This document shows positions 6,376 to 11,669 of a stretch of 16,067 bases of DNA, one piece after another. Source of the DNA: Propionibacteriaceae bacterium. Its GTDB lineage: Bacteria; Actinomycetota; Actinomycetes; Propionibacteriales; Propionibacteriaceae. Both the position numbers and the translations under genes were made by a program. Below the pieces are notes generated by a model. The model made no database searches. It had not been told where the DNA came from and saw only the letters and a list, made by a program, of their open reading frames with translations. The stretch lies in contig WRJP01000027.1 in assembly GCA_009778535.1 (NCBI GenBank), positions 1-16,067 on the forward strand, written 5' to 3'. Numbering within the stretch: the stretch's first letter is position 1; the number at the start of each line of letters is the position of its first letter.

Positions 6376-6447
6376 CATGGAGAGCCGCTTGACATAGACT
6401 AGTTGTGTGCGATCGGACTCCAGGAATTAGTGAGGCTAGTAAAGCCC

Positions 6448-6476
6448 TTGACAGCGTAAATTGCAGATAGCAAGAT
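6448..6476 (+). promoter_or_regulatory. Promoter of the secreted protease gene
   Basis: A consensus -35 TTGACA (6448-6453) is followed, after exactly 17 bases, by CAAGAT (6471-6476), a plausible -10. Transcription would begin near 6483, giving a leader of about 26 bases with AGGAG at 6499-6503. Another TTGACA at 6389-6394 has no convincing -10 at the right distance. Confidence 0.6.
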
Positions 6477-6508
6477 TGAGTAAGAGTTTTTTCACTATAG
6501 GAGAAATA

Positions 6509-7864
6509 ATGCAAACTTCTCGCTCAGCCTCTAGCCGCACTATTTTTGCCACATTAACCGCTGTCACCTTGATGGCTAGTGTTCTGTGTTCAATACCTGC
6601 TGCATCAGCTAGTCCTAAAGACTCTGAGGACAATACGGTCTTTATCAAACCTGATCCGAGTCCTGCCGATGTCGATGACGCCTACTCGAAGATGCTGGAT
6701 TTGGTCGGATATGAAGCGTTGGTTAATAACGAAGATTTGATGTTGTTTGGAACCTGGATAGAGGAGTTGTCAGGAATTTTCGAATCTGGTTACTACGATG
6801 CAGAGGTCAACATTAATACCCGCACTATGACACTGTTGTGGCACGGGTCATCACCGCTTCAAAAGATCATCGCTGACGAGGCAGAAAAAAGGAAAATAAC
6901 ACTGCAAATAACATCTGTGCCGTATACTCGGGCTGGTGTAAGAAAAGCCATGGCTGCATTAATGGACACTGACATTGACACACCTCAAGGCAAATGGCGA
7001 ATCTCTGGAATTTCTGGGCCCGATCTTGATAAGCCATACCTGACTGTTCCTGGTTTTTTCGCAACTGACACCACACGGAGAATGACGGCTAACCAGCAAC
7101 ACCTGCTTCAGAAAGCAGTTAGTTCCATTGTTCTCCAAGCCACAGCCGATGACCTCTCTGTTGTGGTGGAAGATGGATCCCCAGACGTACCATTTACCAG
7201 ATCGAACGATGCATCACCCTTCTGGGCTGGAGGAATGATAAGAGGCGCTGACAATTCTGGTTGCACCAGTGGTTTCGCGGTCGTCTATCAAGGAACCTCT
7301 CATACCACTACAGCCCGACACTGCGCCTCAACGCCCTATAGAGCTTGGGACGCTCCCGCAAATTCATACGGTTTGACATATTCAACTAGCGCTTCCGGGC
7401 AAGCTCGGATTCTTACTGGTCTTGGAGGAGCAAATATGTTTGAAGGCGCTTGGAATAATGCCTCTAGTCTAAACAAAAAGGTGATAGGAGCCTTAAAGGT
7501 TAAGAAGGGAGAACTTGTCTGTAGCAGCGGAGCAAATTCTGGCGTGCACTGCAACCTCCTAGTAGAGAACCTGACTGATACTTTTGACGATGGTATCAAT
7601 GCACAAACAACAATCCGTGTCAAACAGCAGGTTGGTGGGCAAATAGCTGGAGCACGGGGTGATAGTGGAGGTCCAATCTTCTCTGTTAAGCCAGGAGATA
7701 CCAGCAAGGTTTATGCCGTGGGGATGTTACAGGGCGCTCCGACCGCAACTTTGATTAATTCTTGCGGTTCTCTGCGCATCTCGGCGCAGTGTTCTATGAC
7801 TATACAATTGACATCTATCGAGGCAATCCTCAAACCTCTCTCAGGTGCAATTTTGCTTGTATAG
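6509..7864 (+). CDS. Secreted chymotrypsin-fold (S1/streptogrisin-like) serine protease or pseudoprotease
   Basis: Secreted preproprotein of 451 residues. A Sec signal peptide (n-region MQTSRSASSR, hydrophobic core, PAASAS with cleavage near residue 34) is followed by a pro-region of about 200 residues, as in streptogrisin-type proteases. The C-terminal domain has the His motif TTARHC (His271), the Ser motif GDSGGPIF (Ser386), and Cys pairs at 252/272, 338/348 and 419/428. VCSSGANSGVHC matches the VCxSGxxTGxxC segment of the family. The catalytic Asp, normally in a DxAL-like motif some 30 residues after His, is not apparent: the aligned segment reads SGQARIL (Gly297-Gln298). ATG 6509 is chosen because AGGAG lies 5 bases upstream and a signal peptide follows; the upstream in-frame TTG at 6461 falls inside the promoter. 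Substrate unknown. Confidence 0.85.
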   Translation: MQTSRSASSRTIFATLTAVTLMASVLCSIPAASASPKDSEDNTVFIKPDPSPADVDDAYSKMLDLVGYEALVNNEDLMLFGTWIEELSGIFESGYYDAEVNINTRTMTLLWHGSSPLQKIIADEAEKRKITLQITSVPYTRAGVRKAMAALMDTDIDTPQGKWRISGISGPDLDKPYLTVPGFFATDTTRRMTANQQHLLQKAVSSIVLQATADDLSVVVEDGSPDVPFTRSNDASPFWAGGMIRGADNSGCTSGFAVVYQGTSHTTTARHCASTPYRAWDAPANSYGLTYSTSASGQARILTGLGGANMFEGAWNNASSLNKKVIGALKVKKGELVCSSGANSGVHCNLLVENLTDTFDDGINAQTTIRVKQQVGGQIAGARGDSGGPIFSVKPGDTSKVYAVGMLQGAPTATLINSCGSLRISAQCSMTIQLTSIEAILKPLSGAILLV

Positions 7865-7965
7865 GTGTATGACTCAAAATGCAGAAACCAACGCTGTCGA
7901 AATGCTTATTGTTGTCACGTGAATGGTTTGATGTGTTACACGCGAGTCTTGGTAGAAGGAGCTGG

Positions 7966-8490
7966 ATGTCTCGGTCGCCCTTTCGACTTGTTCCTAGAAT
8001 GAAAACAAAGGTTTTTGTCGTAATAGTTTTCTTTTTCGTATTACCAGTGATAACCGCTTGTTCATCACTGATGACGCAAACACCAACCGCCAATCTGCCT
8101 GCCATCAGTGGGTCGCCGGGCGCTTTGGAGACCCCCGCCACTCCAGCGGGTTCCGCTGGGGTGGAACAGCTCCAAGGTGTTTGGGAACTAGTGTGGTGGG
8201 ATCATCAGTTGTCTGTCCCGCAAGAACCTATCACTCTAATAATCGAGGGTAGTGATGTCGTTGGTCAGATGGATTGCAACCGATATCACATACCTAATGC
8301 CGTAACTAGCACTGAATTTCGACCAGAAGCCATGACTATCACATTCGCACTATGCAATGAAGCTGGAGAAGAGATAGAGGCCACATACCAGAAATTGCTT
8401 AGCGAGATCGATACCTGGAAGCGGGCAGAAGACTCGTTGGCTTTGTCGACGAAGGGAACTGAAACATTGCGCTATCGAGTTCAAAAATAA
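7966..8490 (+). CDS. META/HslJ-type lipoprotein
   Basis: Predicted 174-residue lipoprotein. Residues 1-31 are a lipoprotein signal peptide: basic n-region, core VFVVIVFFFVLP, and lipobox VITAC with lipidated Cys32. A Pro/Thr/Ala/Ser-rich linker runs to about residue 63. The mature domain reads LQGVWELVWW, then ITLIIEGSDVVGQMDCNRYH and MTITFALCNEAGEEIEATYQ, ending LALSTKGTETLRYRV. This is the META (HslJ/DUF306) pattern of LxGxWxL, GxxxCNxY and TxxxC followed by an E..Y..L helix. The domain's role is poorly defined; HslJ affects novobiocin resistance in E. coli. ATG 7966 has AAGGAG (7956-7961) 4 bases upstream; a shorter start at 7999 has no SD. It follows the protease by 101 bp on the same strand. 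A weak promoter-like TTGTCA (7912-7917) lies between them. Confidence 0.8.
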   Translation: MSRSPFRLVPRMKTKVFVVIVFFFVLPVITACSSLMTQTPTANLPAISGSPGALETPATPAGSAGVEQLQGVWELVWWDHQLSVPQEPITLIIEGSDVVGQMDCNRYHIPNAVTSTEFRPEAMTITFALCNEAGEEIEATYQKLLSEIDTWKRAEDSLALSTKGTETLRYRVQK

Positions 8491-8492
8491 TG

Positions 8493-8531
8493 TTTTTAAT
8501 CTGACAATTGCATGCCTGTCGGATGGAAAAA
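8493..8531. terminator. Hairpin after the lipoprotein gene
   Basis: ATCTGACA (8499-8506) pairs with TGTCGGAT (8517-8524, one G-T wobble) around a 10-base loop. Just outside, TTTTT (8493-8497) faces AAAAA (8527-8531) across a small internal bulge. It begins 3 bp after the stop codon, a good position, but lacks the usual T-tract 3' of the stem on the plus strand. Confidence 0.35.
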
Positions 8532-8547
8532 TGAACAAGAGTAAATG

Positions 8548-8585
8548 CACTCAACATGCTTCGCATTTCGATACACAAACCTGCG
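8548..8585. repeat. Degenerate, rearranged relative of the REP-like palindrome
   Basis: CACTCAAC, a small stem ATGC/GCAT (8556-8559, 8563-8566), then TTCGATAC and ACAAACCTGCG. The two arm words of the palindrome family are present on the same strand but in swapped order relative to the other minus-type copies. Treat as a probable relic. Confidence 0.3.
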
Positions 8586-8623
8586 GTCGTCTTGCCTCAT
8601 CGTTAACTCCATCACACAAGGCT

Positions 8624-8689
8624 GACCCATCCGGGCATTTTCAGATGAGTCAACGACCCCCGCTACACGGGCATTTACGATGAGTCAAC
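8624..8689. repeat. Two imperfect tandem repeats upstream of the yceD promoter
   Basis: CGGGCATTTTCAGATGAGTC at 8632-8651 (then AAC) and CGGGCATTTACGATGAGTCA at 8668-8687 (then AC) start 36 bp apart. Each is preceded by GACCC (8624 and 8655), so the units are about 31 and 35 bp in tandem. The second copy ends 8 bp before the predicted -35, a position suited to a regulator. Confidence 0.6.
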
Positions 8690-8697
8690 TCGCGAGT

Positions 8698-8727
8698 TTG
8701 AAGATATGAGGCGAGCTAAGGTAAAGT
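8698..8727 (+). promoter_or_regulatory. Promoter of the yceD-smc gene run
   Basis: TTGAAG (8698-8703) and TAAAGT (8722-8727) are separated by 18 bases. Transcription would begin near 8734, leaving a leader of about 40 bases before the yceD start. No other convincing promoter is seen up to smc, and the genes downstream are nearly contiguous. Confidence 0.55.
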
Positions 8728-8775
8728 ACATGGCTGGTTATGACGTTGTAGTTCTCCGGTGGAAGGGAGCCTCAG

Positions 8776-9351
8776 GTGCCTGTCCGCTCGGTTAATCCCC
8801 GTTCGTCCCTCGTGTTTGATGTGCAAACCATTGCGCGCCAAACCGGACATTCAATGCAGGTACGGCGTGAAGTTGCCGCACCGGATGGCCTCGGCATAAC
8901 CATGATCGGTGTACAGCCCCAATCGCCTATAGCACTAGAAATAATCTTCGAGTCTGTAGTTGAGGGAGTGCTGGCCACCGGAACGGCCGATTTCACATTG
9001 ACCGGAAACTGCGCATGCTGCCTAGACGAGATCGAATACCCCGATTCGACAAACTTCCAGGAGTTGTACTGCTATCCGGAAAAAGAAATAGACGATCCGG
9101 ACGCCCGCCACCTCGTAGATGATTTGGTTGATCTTGAACCGCTATTGCGTGACCTGGTGGTTACCGATCTGCCATTCACTGTGAAGTGTCGAGATGATTG
9201 TGCCGGATTGTGTACCAAGTGTGGGACAAATCTGAACCACGACCCGAGTCACAGTCACGGCGCGGATGGCGACCCACGATGGGAAGCATTGGCCAGTTTA
9301 GATGGCCTCTTGCTCGCATCGGACAAAGACGAAACCACGAACAAGGAGTAG
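8776..9351 (+). CDS. yceD: YceD/DUF177 family protein, 23S rRNA accumulation protein
   Basis: DUF177 (YceD) protein of 191 residues, almost always encoded directly before rpmF. E. coli YceD is needed for normal 23S rRNA accumulation, and the family is linked to 50S ribosome assembly. Two Cys-bearing motifs typical of the Gram-positive form are seen: TGNCACCLDEIEYP near residue 80, and KCRDDCAGLCTKCGTNLNHDP near residues 137-157. The second resembles the DCxGLCxxCGxNLN signature. GTG 8776 is preceded by GGAAGGGAG (8761-8769) with a 6-base gap. The stop (TAG) is two bases before the rpmF start, and the rpmF SD lies inside the yceD end, so translation is coupled. In mycobacteria the gene before it is sepIVA; here 4 kb of accessory DNA intervenes. 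Confidence 0.93.
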   Translation: MPVRSVNPRSSLVFDVQTIARQTGHSMQVRREVAAPDGLGITMIGVQPQSPIALEIIFESVVEGVLATGTADFTLTGNCACCLDEIEYPDSTNFQELYCYPEKEIDDPDARHLVDDLVDLEPLLRDLVVTDLPFTVKCRDDCAGLCTKCGTNLNHDPSHSHGADGDPRWEALASLDGLLLASDKDETTNKE

Positions 9352-9353
9352 AT

Positions 9354-9545
9354 GTGGCAGTTCCGAAGCGGAGAATGTCGCGGGCAAATACGCGTGCTCG
9401 CAGATCGCAGTGGAAAACAACCGCGCCCACTTTAGTGACATGTGCGAATCCTGCCTGCGGCTCGAAGCATCTACCGCACACCGTTTGTCCTGATTGCGGG
9501 CAGTACGGTCCGCGCGGTGAGCGCCGACAGGTCATTTCGGTTTAA
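9354..9545 (+). CDS. rpmF: Large-subunit ribosomal protein bL32, zinc-binding form
   Basis: Ribosomal protein L32, 63 residues, cytoplasmic, part of the 50S subunit. The N-terminus VAVPKRRMSRANTRARRSQW is the typical basic L32 start (first residue translated as Met). The C-terminal half is a zinc ribbon, with CANPAC and, 11 residues later, CPDC as the likely ligands. The first pair is C-X4-C rather than C-X2-C. The frame is open further upstream to 9198, but GTG 9354 is fixed by homology and by AAGGAG (9343-9348) 5 bases before it. The yceD-rpmF adjacency is one of the most conserved in bacteria. Zinc-dependent L32 is often paired with a zinc-free paralogue under zinc starvation; none is in this window. 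Confidence 0.97.
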   Translation: MAVPKRRMSRANTRARRSQWKTTAPTLVTCANPACGSKHLPHTVCPDCGQYGPRGERRQVISV

Positions 9546-9556
9546 GTGTCTCCTGC

Positions 9557-10255
9557 GTGAGCAGGGTAGTTGAACTTTTCCACAAGTTGGGGCTTGAGGT
9601 CGACCCCCAACTGCTGCGGGTTGCTCTCACCCACCGTTCGTTCGCATATGAAAACGGTGGAATCGCCAATAATGAGCGACTGGAATTCCTAGGAGACGCA
9701 GTCCTCGGGGTCGTCGTCACCGAATACCTCTATAACAGCTATCCGGATTTTCCGGAAGGCAAACTCGCCAAGATGCGATCTGCCGTCGTAAACGCCAATG
9801 CCTTGGCAGATGTGGCACGCGGCCTGAACTTGGGCGCAGATATTTTTCTCGGAAAAGGTGAAATAGCGACTAATGGTGCAGACAAGGCATCAATTCTTGC
9901 CGACACCCTGGAAGCGGTGATCGGCGCGGTCATGATTTCGGCGGGCAGGGACGCGGTGATGCGCTTCATCCATCACCTCTTTGACCCGCTAGTGGACGCG
10001 GCAGCCATCAGCGGCGCTGGGTTGGATTGGAAAACTTCACTGCAAGAACTTTGCGCCGAATACGGTTTAGCTGTCCCCACCTATCTTGTCGCAGACTCTG
10101 GCCCAGACCATGCGAAACGCTTCGAGGCTGTGGTCGCAATCGACGAATGGCGTTCTGAAGTCGGCAGCGGCACTTCTAAAAAATACGCTGAGCAGGAGGC
10201 TGCCGCGGCAGCATTTTCATTTTTGAGTGCTCACCACAGCAGCCGCGATGCCTGA
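9557..10255 (+). CDS. rnc: Ribonuclease III
   Basis: Double-strand-specific endoribonuclease for rRNA precursor processing and mRNA turnover. The 232-residue protein has the RNase III signature NERLEFLGDAVLG from residue 39 (catalytic-site Glu43, Asp47) and the second acidic pair in LADTLEAVIGAV (Asp116, Glu119). A C-terminal dsRNA-binding domain spans about residues 154-228 (DWKTSLQELCAEYGL to KKYAEQEAAAAAFSFL). GTG 9557 is 11 bases after the rpmF stop and has no recognisable SD, so initiation may depend on coupling to rpmF; no better in-frame start exists before the conserved domain. The 3' end overlaps mutM by 8 bases. Confidence 0.97.
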   Translation: MSRVVELFHKLGLEVDPQLLRVALTHRSFAYENGGIANNERLEFLGDAVLGVVVTEYLYNSYPDFPEGKLAKMRSAVVNANALADVARGLNLGADIFLGKGEIATNGADKASILADTLEAVIGAVMISAGRDAVMRFIHHLFDPLVDAAAISGAGLDWKTSLQELCAEYGLAVPTYLVADSGPDHAKRFEAVVAIDEWRSEVGSGTSKKYAEQEAAAAAFSFLSAHHSSRDA

Positions 10256-11087
10256 ACTGCCCGAGGTAGAGACGATTCGGGCAGGACTTGAGTCAAACCT
10301 AGTCGGGTTGCGAATCGCCGAAGTGAAGGTGTTCGATAGCCGAGCTGTTAAGCAAGACGTTTCCTGGTTCGCTCCCGCACTGATCGGCCGCACAATCACC
10401 GGTCTATCACGGCGTGGAAAGTATCTCTGGTTCAACTTCGGAATGTCGGAAGTGCTGCTGGCGCATTTAGGCATGAGCGGCCAGTTTCGGATAGACCACT
10501 GCAACACTTTGCGGCCTACCCACACCAGAGTGGAGTTCGGTTTCTGCAACACTGACCTGAAGCTGCGTTTTATAGATCAGCGGCTTTTCGGCGGCCTGCG
10601 TCTGGGAGAAACCGACCAAGGATTACCGGTAGCCATCTCGCATATCGCCCGTGATCTATTGGATTGTGAACAAAATCTTGGGGCGCTGGCTGCGAAGATG
10701 CAAGGTAAATCCAGCGGAATAAAGCGTGTGCTGCTAAACCAATCGGTAGTGTCTGGAATCGGGAATATTTACGCAGACGAGTCGCTGTGGCGTGCCAGTT
10801 TGCATTACAACGATCCAGCCAATACCTTCACGCAAGCTGAAATAGTTAACTTGTTGCGACATGCCTTAGACGTGCTCACCGAAGCGCTAGCAGCCGGAGG
10901 AACATCGTTCGATGCGCTATACGTCTCAGTTTCGGGAGAATCAGGCTATTTCGCGCGTTCGCTACAGGCATATGGCCGCGAAGGGCAACCCTGCTATCGC
11001 TGTGAGGCGCCAATCGTACGCGAGCCTTTCTCTGGTCGTTCCAGCTTCCGCTGTCCAAAGTGTCAGACTTCACGGTCAACCCAGTAG
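10248..11087 (+). CDS. mutM: Formamidopyrimidine-DNA glycosylase (Fpg)
   Basis: Bifunctional DNA glycosylase/AP lyase that removes 8-oxoguanine and formamidopyrimidines in base-excision repair. The start MPELPEVETIRAG gives the catalytic N-terminal Pro2 and Glu3. RRGKYLW carries the conserved Lys (Lys58 counting Met). SVVSGIGNIYADESLW is the helix-two-turn-helix, and the C-terminal zinc finger uses Cys249, Cys252, Cys269 and Cys272 (CYRC...CPKC). The frame is open seven codons upstream, but the catalytic Pro must directly follow the initiator Met, so ATG 10248 is required. It overlaps rnc by 8 bases. Length (279 residues) is normal. Confidence 0.98.
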   Translation: MPELPEVETIRAGLESNLVGLRIAEVKVFDSRAVKQDVSWFAPALIGRTITGLSRRGKYLWFNFGMSEVLLAHLGMSGQFRIDHCNTLRPTHTRVEFGFCNTDLKLRFIDQRLFGGLRLGETDQGLPVAISHIARDLLDCEQNLGALAAKMQGKSSGIKRVLLNQSVVSGIGNIYADESLWRASLHYNDPANTFTQAEIVNLLRHALDVLTEALAAGGTSFDALYVSVSGESGYFARSLQAYGREGQPCYRCEAPIVREPFSGRSSFRCPKCQTSRSTQ

Positions 11088-11099
11088 AGTTGAGGAACT

Positions 11100-11669
11100 G
11101 TGACACGAAATGATCAATCCCCTAACAATCTGCGCAACCTCAGCCAGTTTGCACGTTTTGCTTTGGTAGGTGGATTGGGAGTATTGGTGAATCAAGGCGT
11201 AGTGGTTGGCTGCAATGTGATAGGCAGAGACTTCTTCGGGGTTGATCGTGAAGATGCAGTCATTGGAATACTCCTTACTGACCTGAGTGTCCGCAACTAT
11301 CACCTTTGGTCAACGCTTGCTTTCCTTGTAGCAAACTTTATTAACTTCGTTTTGAATCGGAATTGGACTTTCAAGACTGCCGAACCTGCCCCGTTCTGGA
11401 AGCAGTATTTTCCATTTCTGATCGTCGGATTATTTGCCCAAGGCTTCGGATTACTGATTCTTACCGCATTGATGCACCCGCAGTCGGCGATAAGTTTACC
11501 AACATCGATATTCACCGATTCCGAAGGGTTCTTGAACAAATACTATTGGGCGAATCTCATCACTGTTTTTGCGGTAACCCCGATCAGTTTCGGATTGAAT
11601 AAACTATGGACGTTCCGCATTGTCCACACCGCAGAAGCCAAGACGTACGAGGAGGGTGAGTGTATTTAA
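11100..11669 (+). CDS. GtrA-family membrane protein
   Basis: GtrA-like integral membrane protein of 189 residues with four predicted spans. GtrA proteins are thought to move lipid-linked sugars across the membrane for cell-envelope glycosylation. Family motifs seen are FARFALVGGLGVLVNQGV (first span), NFINFVLNRNWTF at the end of the second, and PISFGLNKLWTFR at the end of the fourth. The loop between spans 1 and 2 is long (about residues 35-65). The soluble tail EAKTYEEGECI overlaps smc by 10 bases. GTG 11100 has GAGG (11092-11095) 4 bases upstream and lies 12 bases after mutM. No glycosyltransferase partner is encoded nearby, and in mycobacteria an acylphosphatase gene, not gtrA, lies between fpg and smc. 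Confidence 0.88.
   Translation: MTRNDQSPNNLRNLSQFARFALVGGLGVLVNQGVVVGCNVIGRDFFGVDREDAVIGILLTDLSVRNYHLWSTLAFLVANFINFVLNRNWTFKTAEPAPFWKQYFPFLIVGLFAQGFGLLILTALMHPQSAISLPTSIFTDSEGFLNKYYWANLITVFAVTPISFGLNKLWTFRIVHTAEAKTYEEGECI

Larger units (their letters stand above)
5920..6508. other. 589-bp stretch without an intact gene
   Basis: Between the 187-residue gene and the protease gene there is no intact coding frame. The stretch holds two REP-like elements (5973-6013 and 6030-6048), about 85 bp in which I see nothing clear apart from an 8-bp inverted repeat, TAACCCTG (6126-6133) with CAGGGTTA (6170-6177), then the GH13 amylase remnant (6134-6375), and finally the promoter and ribosome-binding site of the protease gene. 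Confidence 0.7.

Noticed and set aside
6461..6508. Longer start (TTG 6461) for the protease gene
   Set aside because: It falls between the -35 and -10 of the predicted promoter and would place 16 extra residues before a normal signal peptide; ATG 6509 has AGGAG at 5 bases.
7879..7965. Longer start (ATG 7879) for the lipoprotein
   Set aside because: It would put 29 more residues before a normal lipoprotein signal peptide and has no SD, whereas ATG 7966 follows AAGGAG.
5088..8775. Insertion sequence, integrase, CRISPR array or tRNA in the accessory block
   Set aside because: I looked for transposase or integrase motifs (none in any frame with a plausible length), regularly spaced repeats and tRNA-like cloverleaf ends, and found none; the repeats present are the palindromes described.
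9198..9353. In-frame extension of rpmF upstream to 9198
   Set aside because: The 52 extra codons lie over the yceD 3' end, bear no resemblance to L32, and GTG 9354 has a well-placed SD and the conserved VAVPKRRMSR start.
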